Assembly: GCA_964654535.1 (NCBI GenBank)
Contig: CAZZIZ010000046.1
Span: 1-19,656, forward strand
Direction: 5' to 3'
DNA length: 19,656 nucleotides
Origin: CAZZIZ01 sp964654535
Lineage (GTDB): Bacteria > Bacteroidota > Bacteroidia > Chitinophagales > UBA2359
Positions 1 through 7,195 of the stretch are shown piece by piece. The notes beneath the pieces are model-generated. The model saw only the letters and a program-made list of their open reading frames with translations, ran no database searches and was not told where the DNA came from. How positions within the stretch are numbered: position 1 is the first letter of the stretch; every line of letters starts with the position of its first letter. Made by a program: the position numbers and the translations under genes.

Positions 1-122
1 GACTTGTCGTGCAAGATCTGACCGTCGGTCAAATATTTGGTGTTGGAGCATGCAGAAATGCCTAAAAGCAAGACCAAAAAAGGAATATATTTGAATCGCT
101 CCGAAATAGAATATGCTTTCAA
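1..122 (-). CDS. Outer-membrane lipoprotein, N-terminal fragment (possibly BamA/TamA-like)
   Basis: This is the 5' end of a gene that runs off the left edge. Read leftward, about 40 residues are visible: a basic start (MKAYSISERFKY), a hydrophobic core (IPFLVLLLG) and a type II lipobox ISAC, with Cys25 at 48-50, followed by SNTKYLTDGQILHDK. Residue +2 after the Cys is Ser, so an outer-membrane lipoprotein is expected. The short Lys/Tyr-containing stretch after the Cys resembles Bacteroidota BamA/TamA (D15-type) lipoproteins, which I recall being encoded beside a TrmH gene; that assignment is inference. The frame is open only up to a stop at 138-140 and holds no ATG. The start must be a rare codon: TTG at 122 (used here) or TTG at 134, which has AAGGAG at 145-150 ten bases upstream. 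Either start overlaps the divergent methyltransferase gene. Confidence 0.6.
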   Translation of the reverse strand, partial: MKAYSISERFKYIPFLVLLLGISACSNTKYLTDGQILHDK

Positions 123-856
123 AAAATCAGGCAAAATTTATCGTCTCCTTAAGGTTAAAAAAACAAAGGCAAAAGTATGCATCATTTATAGCAGAGGGCG
201 ACAAATTGGTGAATGAAATACTTGCCTCTGATTTGCTTATAGAACGCATTTTCGCCTTACCTATTTGGATAGCGAAAAATCCATACCAAAAGGCTGAAAA
301 TCAAGCGCAAACTATAGAAATCAACGCAGAAGAGATGAAGAAGATTTCATCATTGAAAACACCTAGTTCGGTTCTAGCAGTCGTAAAAACCCGAAATGCT
401 CCATTAGAGCTCAAATTGGAGGCTAATAAGCGCTATTTAGTACTAGATGAGGTTCAGGATCCTGGTAATCTAGGAACGATTATAAGGACAGCTGACTGGT
501 TTGGGTTTGATGAAATTTTTTGCTCAAAGAATTGCGCGGATTGCTATAATTCCAAGGTGGTGCAATCCACGATGGGCTCAATTGTTCGGGTTAAGGTCCG
601 CTACCACGATTTGAACGAGGTTTTCGATAAGAACACGAATATTCCAATTTATGGAGCAACATTAGATGGTTCGTCAATAAAAGAAACTACTTTCCCAGAA
701 AGCTGCTTTGTGGTAATTGGAAATGAAGGTAGAGGCATTAATCAAGGCATTCTAGAACGATTGGAAAAAGGATTTTTTATAGAAGGCAAGGGAAAAGCAG
801 AATCACTAAACGCAGCGGTAGCTACTGCAATAACTCTTTATACGATAACGGAATGA
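113..856 (+). CDS. TrmH/SpoU-family RNA 2'-O-ribose methyltransferase
   Basis: Transfers a methyl group from S-adenosylmethionine to a ribose 2'-OH of rRNA or tRNA in the cytoplasm. At 247 aa it has the usual two parts. The N-terminal substrate-binding domain (about 1-95) opens with the typical MLSKNQAKF and the FIAEGDKLV segment. The C-terminal SPOUT knot (about 105-245) carries all three family motifs: DPGNLGTIIRTA (116-127), VIGNEGRGI (201-209) and SLNAAVATAI (231-240). The start at 113 is supported by the conserved N-terminal pattern. The gene ends in an ATGA overlap with hldD, so the pair is probably co-transcribed and translationally coupled. A TAnnTTTG-like box lies at 86-93, but there is no TTG at the right distance. 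The exact target nucleotide cannot be told from sequence. Confidence 0.93.
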   Translation: MLSKNQAKFIVSLRLKKQRQKYASFIAEGDKLVNEILASDLLIERIFALPIWIAKNPYQKAENQAQTIEINAEEMKKISSLKTPSSVLAVVKTRNAPLELKLEANKRYLVLDEVQDPGNLGTIIRTADWFGFDEIFCSKNCADCYNSKVVQSTMGSIVRVKVRYHDLNEVFDKNTNIPIYGATLDGSSIKETTFPESCFVVIGNEGRGINQGILERLEKGFFIEGKGKAESLNAAVATAITLYTITE

Positions 857-1821
857 TAATAATTACAGGAGCCGCCGGATTTATTGGAAGTTGCTTAACG
901 CAATTTTTAAACAAGCAAAAGCAATACAATCTCGTGTTGGTCGATGACTTTAGTCGCCGGGCGAAGAAAAAGAATCTCATGAATAATCGCAACATTGGTT
1001 GGGTTCCTCGTGGCGATTTCTTTCACTATATGCAGCCAATTTTAAAAGACGTAAAATTTGTGTTTCACTTAGGTGCACGAACGGATACGACGGAAATGGA
1101 TGAGAAGGTTTTTGAAAAACTCAATGTCAGTTATTCAAAACAAATCTGGGAGCTATGCAGTCGTTATGGCATTCCGTTGATCTATGCTAGTAGTGCAGCA
1201 ACCTATGGAGGTGGCGAACACGGCTTCGTTGACAAGCACCAAATCGTTTCTTCATTAAGTCCGCTTAATCCTTATGGACGATCTAAGAACAGTTTTGATC
1301 AATGGGCATTGGAACAAAATAGCGCTCCACCATTCTGGGCTGGCTTGAAATTTTTTAATGTCTATGGTCCCAACGAATACCACAAGGGAAGAATGGCGAG
1401 CGTTATTTTTCATGCATATCATCAGATTAAAAAGAATGGCAGCCTAAAGCTTTTTAAATCGCACAATCCATCTTTCAAAAATGGTGAGCAAATGCGCGAT
1501 TTCATTTATGTAAAGGACTTATTGGAGGTTATGTGGTTTCTCTATCAAAAGCAGCCCAACTCTGGAATTTATAATTTGGGAACAGGACAAGCACGCACCT
1601 TTAATGATTTGGCTCAAGGCTTGTTTTCGTCGATGCATAAGAAACCAGTTATAGAGTATATCGACACGCCCGTAGATCTCAGGGATAAGTATCAATATTT
1701 TACACAAGCTGAGATGACCAAGTTACAATCAGTGGGCTACAGCAAAGGCTTTATTAGTTTAGAAGATGGCGTTAAGGACTATGTACAATCGCACTTAAAC
1801 CACGGCTTGCTTAATTATTAA
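853..1821 (+). CDS. hldD: ADP-L-glycero-D-manno-heptose 6-epimerase
   Basis: Epimerises ADP-D-glycero-D-manno-heptose at C6 to give the L,D-heptose precursor of the lipopolysaccharide inner core; cytoplasmic and NADP-dependent. The 322-aa protein is an extended SDR. The Rossmann loop GAAGFIG is at 6-12, the SSAATYG substrate/catalytic strand at 113-119, and Tyr141-x3-Lys145 (YGRSK) forms the catalytic pair. The HldD-typical blocks FNVYGPNEYHKGRMASV (168-184) and DLRDKYQYF (275-283) separate it from other sugar epimerases. Length fits the family. The start ATG overlaps the methyltransferase stop. The 3' end overlaps the convergent acetyltransferase-like gene by 11 bp. Other heptose genes (gmhA, hldE) are not in the window. 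Confidence 0.93.
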   Translation: MIIITGAAGFIGSCLTQFLNKQKQYNLVLVDDFSRRAKKKNLMNNRNIGWVPRGDFFHYMQPILKDVKFVFHLGARTDTTEMDEKVFEKLNVSYSKQIWELCSRYGIPLIYASSAATYGGGEHGFVDKHQIVSSLSPLNPYGRSKNSFDQWALEQNSAPPFWAGLKFFNVYGPNEYHKGRMASVIFHAYHQIKKNGSLKLFKSHNPSFKNGEQMRDFIYVKDLLEVMWFLYQKQPNSGIYNLGTGQARTFNDLAQGLFSSMHKKPVIEYIDTPVDLRDKYQYFTQAEMTKLQSVGYSKGFISLEDGVKDYVQSHLNHGLLNY

Positions 1822-2977
1822 TTGGGTGCCTCTCAAAGGCAATGGATGAATCAATCATGTAGCGATAGGTGTGGTGTGTCTTTACCACCTTCCCTCCGAT
1901 GCTTCTTGCAAGCACATTCATCTTCGGATTAAAATCTCCTATCCAAATTAGTTCTAGGTCTTTCCAATGGGTGTTTTCCTGCCAGTACTTCTGCACGTGA
2001 GAAAGAATAATTCCTTCAAGCCCCTTCGCTTGAAACCTAGGTACCACACCAAAGACCATTGAGTAGACTTTTTTGTTTGTTTTTCGCAACTTATGGTAGA
2101 GGTATTTTGCCTTGCCCAATAAGTTTAGTTTTCCATTAATGTGCTTGAAGTATTGATTCAAATCTGGAATGTTAATGAAGGCGATTATTGGCTCGCCGTT
2201 ATAATACGCAAACCACATTAGGTCTTCGACCAGAACTGGCTTCATTGTGTTCATCAATTTCAAGGCCTTCTCCTCAGACATTCCTTCGAAACCTTCGTGT
2301 TTAACCCAAGCTTTGTTATAAACTGTTCTAAAGTCCTCGGCGTATTTCTTGAGGTTAGACTTTTTGACGTGCTCTACGGTGTACGCCGGATTTGCCGATA
2401 AGCGCTTACCTCGCTCATAGTACTTCGCGCCTAGATCTGAAAATATTTTCATACCGTAGGAAAACTGTTTGAAGTAGAGCTGAAAGCCGTAGGACTCGAA
2501 GAGCGCTTGGTAGTACGGATGGTTATAATTCATTTGATACACCGGCTCAGTAAAGCCCTCGACCAAAAGTCCCCACCAGGCATTTCTCTCACCCAGATTG
2601 ATAGGCCCATCTACCACTTGAACCCCTTCGTTTTTTAACCATTCTATCGACTGATCGAATAGAGCGTGGGCCACTTGCTGCTCGTCAATGCTTTCAAAGA
2701 AACCTATTCCACCTAGTTTAAAATCACCTTTGAAAGAAAACTCACTTGAATGAAAAGCAGCTATGCGGCCGACAACGTTTCCTTTTGAAATTGCTAGCCA
2801 TTTCTTAGTGCGGCCATTTTTATAGAATCTATTCTCCTTGCTGAAGACTTTCTTAATGTCATCGTCAAGAGGCTGTATATAGCTTTCGTCATTTCTATAA
2901 AGTTCTTGCGGAAAGGTTAAGAATTGTTGTTCAGACTCGGCGTTAAGGACTTCTTCTATTTTTATGTTTTGACTCAT
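1811..2977 (-). CDS. YghO/GNAT-like acyltransferase family protein
   Basis: A 388-aa soluble protein that I place in the YghO-like group of GNAT-fold proteins, which has no firmly known reaction. The fold clues are an N-terminal half with GNAT-like spacing (WLAISKGNVVGRIAAF near 62-75), the motif PINLGERNAWWGLL in the middle, and a C-terminal half with a second acetyltransferase-like segment (VPRFQAKGLEGIILSH, about 313-328). No signal peptide or membrane segment is seen. It starts 2 bp after the stop of the ArnB-like aminotransferase and is the last gene of the long leftward operon. That position would suit N-acylation of the amino sugar made by its neighbour, but this is inference. Homologues are often labelled hypothetical. 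Its 3' end overlaps hldD by 11 bp. Confidence 0.7.
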   Translation of the reverse strand: MSQNIKIEEVLNAESEQQFLTFPQELYRNDESYIQPLDDDIKKVFSKENRFYKNGRTKKWLAISKGNVVGRIAAFHSSEFSFKGDFKLGGIGFFESIDEQQVAHALFDQSIEWLKNEGVQVVDGPINLGERNAWWGLLVEGFTEPVYQMNYNHPYYQALFESYGFQLYFKQFSYGMKIFSDLGAKYYERGKRLSANPAYTVEHVKKSNLKKYAEDFRTVYNKAWVKHEGFEGMSEEKALKLMNTMKPVLVEDLMWFAYYNGEPIIAFINIPDLNQYFKHINGKLNLLGKAKYLYHKLRKTNKKVYSMVFGVVPRFQAKGLEGIILSHVQKYWQENTHWKDLELIWIGDFNPKMNVLARSIGGKVVKTHHTYRYMIDSSIAFERHPINN

Positions 2978-2979
2978 TA

Positions 2980-4101
2980 CTAGAGACAGGTCAATACATT
3001 TTCAATTACGTACTCCACTTCTTCGTCGCTCAGTTTCGGATAGAATGGCAGGGTTACACATCGTGATCCTATACTTTCCGCATTTGGAAATGCTCCTTTT
3101 TTAAAGCCATACTTATTGGCGTAATAGGTAATTTCTGAAAGGGCTCTATAATTTACAGCAGCACCAACTCCATTTTCAGCAAGCTTGAAGATAAACTCGT
3201 CACGGGTACCTTCAGCTACTTTTATTACGTAGATGTGGTGCGCGTGTTTCGAATCGCTTACTTCTTCTACCAATTCTATACGCTCATCATTAGCGAAAGC
3301 CTGGTCGTACCTTTTAGCGATCTCTAGTTTACGATTACGATACTCCTCAAGCCTGTCAATTTGATTCATCAAGATAGCAGCTTGAATATTGTTCATATTG
3401 CACTTGTAACCCAAAAATTCCATATCGTAGTGGGAGAACTTCTCTCCATATCTCGTTGCAGCGCTTTTGTTTATACCGTGCAGCCTAGCCATTTTCAACC
3501 AGTCGTAAGTATCTTGGTCATTGCAGACTATCATACCACCTTCACCACTGGTCATATTTTTAGTAGTGTAAAAACTAAAGCAGGCAGCATGGCTCAGATT
3601 ACCTGGCTGGATATCATCTCTCGTTCCTTCAATAGCGTGACAGGCGTCTTCTATAACTGAGAGCCCGTTGTCCATTGCTAATTCATTAAAGCCTTTCAAG
3701 TCGGCTAATTGACCATAAAGATGAACGGGGATTATGGCTCTTGTTTTCGCGTTAATAGCCTTTGCCGCTGCGTCAGGTTCCAACAAACCCGTATTAGGAT
3801 CCACATCGACAAGGACAGTTTTTGCTCCGCAGCGTTCGATAGCGTTCGCAGTAGCGAGGAAGGTCATTGGGCTGGTAATAACTTCATCACCTTCTTCTAT
3901 TACCAAAGACTTCAAGGAAAGAAAGAGCGAATTGGTGCAAGAGTTCGTACCTACGGCAAATTTATTTCCAGTATAGCTTGCAAATTTCTTTTCGAATTCA
4001 TCTACTATTGAGCCCGTGGTCAAAAAGAGCGAATCGAGCACTTGAACACAAGCGTCCTTATCGTCAACGCTCAGGTTATGCTTATAAAATTCGACTTTCA
4101 T
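2980..4101 (-). CDS. DegT/DnrJ/EryC1/StrS sugar aminotransferase, ArnB-like
   Basis: A PLP-dependent enzyme that converts a keto group of a nucleotide-activated sugar to an amine, usually with glutamate as donor. The 373-aa length is normal. The cofactor aspartate lies in IEDACHA (150-156), and the internal-aldimine lysine is Lys181 in FSFYTTKNMTSGEGG. The stretches around this lysine (KNMTSGEGGMIV) and later (GYKCNMNNIQAAILMNQIDRL, about 221-241) resemble ArnB, the UDP-4-keto-pentose aminotransferase, more closely than WbpE. A 4-amino product is therefore likely, but the substrate is not fixed by sequence. The start codon overlaps the upstream glycosyltransferase stop by one base (TAATG), pointing to translational coupling. 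The next gene begins 2 bp downstream. Confidence 0.88.
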   Translation of the reverse strand: MKVEFYKHNLSVDDKDACVQVLDSLFLTTGSIVDEFEKKFASYTGNKFAVGTNSCTNSLFLSLKSLVIEEGDEVITSPMTFLATANAIERCGAKTVLVDVDPNTGLLEPDAAAKAINAKTRAIIPVHLYGQLADLKGFNELAMDNGLSVIEDACHAIEGTRDDIQPGNLSHAACFSFYTTKNMTSGEGGMIVCNDQDTYDWLKMARLHGINKSAATRYGEKFSHYDMEFLGYKCNMNNIQAAILMNQIDRLEEYRNRKLEIAKRYDQAFANDERIELVEEVSDSKHAHHIYVIKVAEGTRDEFIFKLAENGVGAAVNYRALSEITYYANKYGFKKGAFPNAESIGSRCVTLPFYPKLSDEEVEYVIENVLTCL

Positions 4102-4976
4102 TATTCTATGATTTCCTTAATGATATATAAAGGTCGTTCTTTTGAATCTCTTAAAGCTTGTCTAATCTGATAAGTTATAACACCAAGTGCAATGAAGATT
4201 AGTCCGAGTAGAAGAAGCGGATTAAAGTTAACAAGAGAAGGCAAGCGACCAAACAAGCCTGCCACTAACATTAGGACGCCAAGTACCATTAAAATCCAAA
4301 GCGGAGCGTTTCCAAAACCAAAAATAGCATCTGCAGCGAGTTTAAGTTGTTTGCGAAAAGAATACTTGGTTTGCCCCGATGCTCGCTCGTCATATTGCAC
4401 CTGGATTCCAGTTTGTTTGAATCCGACCCAATTGAATAGCGCGCTATAGAAGCGATTGGACTCTTTTATTTTTCTCAAGGCTTCTAAAACCGGTCTATTG
4501 AATGCACGCATTATTGACTGATTAGGGAGCAGATCAAGTCCCGAACACAAGCGAATAAACCGCCAAAACATTTTTGAGCACCACTGTTTGAATTTGGATC
4601 CTCGACTAGCACTACGTTGTGCGAGGACAATATCATAGCCCTTGTCCAGCTCCTCAATTAATAGTGGAATGGATTCAGGGCGGTCTTGCAAATCACCATC
4701 CATTAGCACTACTCTATCGCCATTGGCGTAGTCGATTCCTGCGGCAATTGCATTGTGATGTCCAAAGTTGCGGCTAAAAGAAAGGCACTTAAATCTTGAG
4801 TCTTGCTGGTTATGATTTTTGATTTTATCAAGAGTGGTATCCTCGCTTCCGTCGTCTACAAACCAGATTTCAAATTGACCCAAATTATCCAGGCCTATTT
4901 TAAGTCGGGCAACCATTTCGTCGATATTGGTTGATTCATTAAAAACTGGAATAACAACGGAGAGTAAATTTGTCAA
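4101..4976 (-). CDS. Family 2 glycosyltransferase, ArnC/DPM1-like, membrane-anchored
   Basis: Predicted to move a sugar from a nucleotide donor to polyprenyl phosphate at the inner membrane. The 291-aa protein has the GT-A signatures VVIPVFNES (7-15), DDGSED (41-46) and MDGDLQDRPES (92-102), the last containing the metal-binding D-x-D. The lipid-phosphate-type motif SGQTKYS sits at about 200-206. Two C-terminal membrane segments follow (about 225-245 and 252-272). This layout matches ArnC, GtrB and dolichol-phosphate-mannose synthases. The start is TTG: the cysQ stop lies 5 bp upstream, the frame offers no ATG before the essential first strand, and the first internal Met (residue 21) would remove it. 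Pairing with the ArnB-like gene supports an amino-sugar substrate. Confidence 0.87.
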   Translation of the reverse strand: MTNLLSVVIPVFNESTNIDEMVARLKIGLDNLGQFEIWFVDDGSEDTTLDKIKNHNQQDSRFKCLSFSRNFGHHNAIAAGIDYANGDRVVLMDGDLQDRPESIPLLIEELDKGYDIVLAQRSASRGSKFKQWCSKMFWRFIRLCSGLDLLPNQSIMRAFNRPVLEALRKIKESNRFYSALFNWVGFKQTGIQVQYDERASGQTKYSFRKQLKLAADAIFGFGNAPLWILMVLGVLMLVAGLFGRLPSLVNFNPLLLLGLIFIALGVITYQIRQALRDSKERPLYIIKEIIE

Positions 4977-4981
4977 ACCAT

Positions 4982-5764
4982 CTATTCTGTATCAACTATA
5001 AAGAAAGGATTCAGCAAGTCTTCTTTGTTATAGTTGAGTGGCTCCTCTTCGTCATTGTCTTGAACTACGCGAGCGCCTGCTTCTTCTGCGATGGCATGAC
5101 CTGCAGCAGTATCCCATTCCATAGTCGGGCCAAAGCGTGGATAGATGTGCGCACGTCCTTCTGCAATAAGACAAAACTTTAAAGAACTCCCAGCAGACAT
5201 AATATGCACTTCTCCATACTCTTCCTCCAGCTCAGTGATGAACTCTTTTGTTTCCTCATTAATGTGCGACCTGCTGGCCACAATGCGAAACGGCCCCTGA
5301 CCAGAATATGGCATTATCCTTAGTTGATGCTCACTGCCATTTCTCTCACGTTTAAAACATCCTTCACCTCTGGTGCTGTAATACATCGCTCCAGTAACAG
5401 GAACATAAATAACTCCAATTATTGGCTGGTGATAGTGTACCAGCGCTATGTTGACAGTGAACTCATCATTTTTTTTGATAAACTCTTTGGTTCCATCTAA
5501 TGGATCTACACACCAATAGTATTCCCAACCTTTGCGTTCAGCATAAGTGGCGTTGGTTGCTTCTTCGGTTAAAATTGGAAAGTCAGGAAAATGTTTTTGT
5601 AATCCGGCAGTTATTACTTCGTTCGCCAATTTATCTGCTATAGTAACGGGAGATTCGTCGTCTTTTTGTTCAACCTCAAAGTCCGTTTGGTAGACTTCCA
5701 TTATTTTCGATCCAGCAGCTTTGGCTATTCTAAGTACTACTTCAAGATCCTTACGATTAAGCAT
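4982..5764 (-). CDS. cysQ: 3'(2'),5'-bisphosphate nucleotidase
   Basis: Hydrolyses 3'-phosphoadenosine 5'-phosphate (PAP), the by-product of PAPS-dependent sulfotransferases and of PAPS reduction, to AMP. The 260-aa protein shows the full lithium-sensitive phosphatase signature: the metal-binding pair in ILTEEAT (64-70), DPLDGT (87-92) and MEWDTAAGHA (215-224). Length and ATG start are normal for CysQ. It lies between rfbD (5 bp upstream) and the ArnC-like glycosyltransferase (5 bp downstream), so it is probably co-transcribed with polysaccharide genes. In that setting it may clear PAP during sulfation of the polymer, although no sulfotransferase or PAPS-forming gene is visible here. An inositol-monophosphatase activity is a less likely alternative. 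Confidence 0.9.
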   Translation of the reverse strand: MLNRKDLEVVLRIAKAAGSKIMEVYQTDFEVEQKDDESPVTIADKLANEVITAGLQKHFPDFPILTEEATNATYAERKGWEYYWCVDPLDGTKEFIKKNDEFTVNIALVHYHQPIIGVIYVPVTGAMYYSTRGEGCFKRERNGSEHQLRIMPYSGQGPFRIVASRSHINEETKEFITELEEEYGEVHIMSAGSSLKFCLIAEGRAHIYPRFGPTMEWDTAAGHAIAEEAGARVVQDNDEEEPLNYNKEDLLNPFFIVDTE

Positions 5765-5769
5765 TCTAT

Positions 5770-6630
5770 CTATAAATTTTTGTAGCTATTCCAACAACGC
5801 TCTACACCACTTTGCCAAGTGGGTAAGCTCATTTGAAAATGTTGCGCTATTTTATCGGTATTTAATTTTGAATAGGTAGGTCGCTGAGCAGCTTGAGGGT
5901 AATCACTCGAAGGAATGGCCAATACTTTGCAGGTGCGATCGGAAAGATCAACAATCTTTTTTGCGAAGTCGTACCAACTCGCTTCTCCGGTGTTAGAATA
6001 GTGATAAATACCCTTTGCTTCTTTATACTTTGGACGAATGATATCCCAAATTGCCCTGGCCAAGTCAATCGCGTAGGTGGGTGCACTAACCTGATCCGAG
6101 ACTATACTAATTTCAGCTTTTTCTTCGGCTAATCGCAAAATGGTACGAAAAAAGTTATTGCCAATCGATGTGTACAACCAAGAAGTCCTCAGAATCACGT
6201 ATTCCTTACAATTTCCTACTACGGCCAGTTCTCCTAAACGCTTAGTAAGTCCATAATTATTCAGCGGAAAACAGGGATCATCTTCTAAGTATGATTCGAT
6301 TTTTTGGCCATCGAAAACGTAATCCGTAGAAATATGAACCAATCGGGCTCCTACTTTGTTCGTCTCTTTTGACAAGCTAGTAAGTGCATGGTGATTGATT
6401 TGGGCAGCATCATGAAGAGACCCTTCGGCGTGATCAACCTTAGTATATGCCGCAGTATTTATTACTACATTCGGCTTATGCGATTCAATTGTTCTTTGAT
6501 TTGCTGCCTGGTCGGTAATATCCCATTCACTTTTCGTGAGATAGCATACTTCTAAGGATTCGATTTCCGGAGCGACACTTTTTATAGCTTGAGCAAGCAT
6601 TCCGTTGGCACCACTTACGAGTACTTTCAC
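5770..6630 (-). CDS. rfbD: dTDP-4-dehydrorhamnose reductase
   Basis: Performs the last step of dTDP-L-rhamnose synthesis, reducing dTDP-4-keto-L-rhamnose with NAD(P)H. The 286-aa extended SDR has the nucleotide loop GANGMLA (7-13), the NTAAYTKVDHAE block (58-69), STDYVFDG (101-108) and the catalytic pair Tyr126-x3-Lys130 (YGLTK), all typical of RfbD. The start is GTG at 6630: the next Met (residue 11) falls inside the dinucleotide-binding loop and cannot be the start. The gene follows rfbC by 5 bp and is followed by cysQ after 5 bp. An alternative would be a related dTDP-6-deoxy-talose-type reductase, but the motif set favours rhamnose. Confidence 0.92.
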   Translation of the reverse strand: MKVLVSGANGMLAQAIKSVAPEIESLEVCYLTKSEWDITDQAANQRTIESHKPNVVINTAAYTKVDHAEGSLHDAAQINHHALTSLSKETNKVGARLVHISTDYVFDGQKIESYLEDDPCFPLNNYGLTKRLGELAVVGNCKEYVILRTSWLYTSIGNNFFRTILRLAEEKAEISIVSDQVSAPTYAIDLARAIWDIIRPKYKEAKGIYHYSNTGEASWYDFAKKIVDLSDRTCKVLAIPSSDYPQAAQRPTYSKLNTDKIAQHFQMSLPTWQSGVERCWNSYKNL

Positions 6631-6635
6631 TAGAC

Positions 6636-7187
6636 CTACTTAAATGGAGAGTTAAATTTTTCTAAAGTTGGGAGCAACAGATCTTTGGGAGAAGTTATGA
6701 CTTCATTTTGCGAAATTCCCCAATCAATATTTAGTTGCGGATCGTTGAAGCGAATTCCAGCGTCACTTTCTGCATTATATAAAGCATCACACTTGTAGTA
6801 AAAAAGTGCTTCATCAGATAAGACCACAAATCCATGTGCAAATCCCTTAGGGATGAGCATTTGCGTTTTGTTTTCTTCAGATAAAACTTGTCGATAGTGT
6901 TGCAAATATGTAGGAGAAGATGGACGTATATCGACGGCAACATCTAACACTTCCCCTTTTAAGACACAGACTAGTTTAGTTTGCGCAAAGGGTGGTTTTT
7001 GAAAATGCAAGCCTCTTAAAACCCCTTTAGTAGAACGAGACAGATTGTCTTGTACGAAGTTGTGGGGTAAATCTAGACCCTTAAAGCGATCTACATTAAA
7101 ACACTCGTAAAAGTAGCCCCTCTCATCTTCAAACACTTTGGGTTCAATGACAAGTAAGCCAGAGATATTCGTTTCTGTTATTTTCAT
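6636..7187 (-). CDS. rfbC: dTDP-4-dehydrorhamnose 3,5-epimerase
   Basis: Epimerises C3 and C5 of dTDP-4-keto-6-deoxy-D-glucose, the second step of the dTDP-L-rhamnose branch. The 183-aa cupin is of standard length. Seen motifs are FQDERGYF-like FEDERGYFYE (19-28), FVQDNLSRS (44-52), GVLRGLHFQ (55-63) with the catalytic base His61, and VAVDIRPSSP (83-92). The LIPKGFAHGF block (111-120) completes the family signature. The ATG start is 8 bp after the wzz stop and rfbD follows after 5 bp. rfbB sits about 4 kb upstream in the same strand order, separated by the export genes and the repeat element. Confidence 0.94.
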   Translation of the reverse strand: MKITETNISGLLVIEPKVFEDERGYFYECFNVDRFKGLDLPHNFVQDNLSRSTKGVLRGLHFQKPPFAQTKLVCVLKGEVLDVAVDIRPSSPTYLQHYRQVLSEENKTQMLIPKGFAHGFVVLSDEALFYYKCDALYNAESDAGIRFNDPQLNIDWGISQNEVITSPKDLLLPTLEKFNSPFK

Positions 7188-7195
7188 TTAGAGGC

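Noticed and set aside
86..93. TATATTTG as a promoter of the methyltransferase gene
   Set aside because: It matches TAnnTTTG but has no TTG 17-23 bp upstream and lies inside the divergent lipoprotein coding sequence; too weak to list.
3361..4449. Several plus-strand frames of 80-100 codons opposite the aminotransferase and glycosyltransferase genes
   Set aside because: They are antisense shadows of well-supported genes, with no recognisable protein features.
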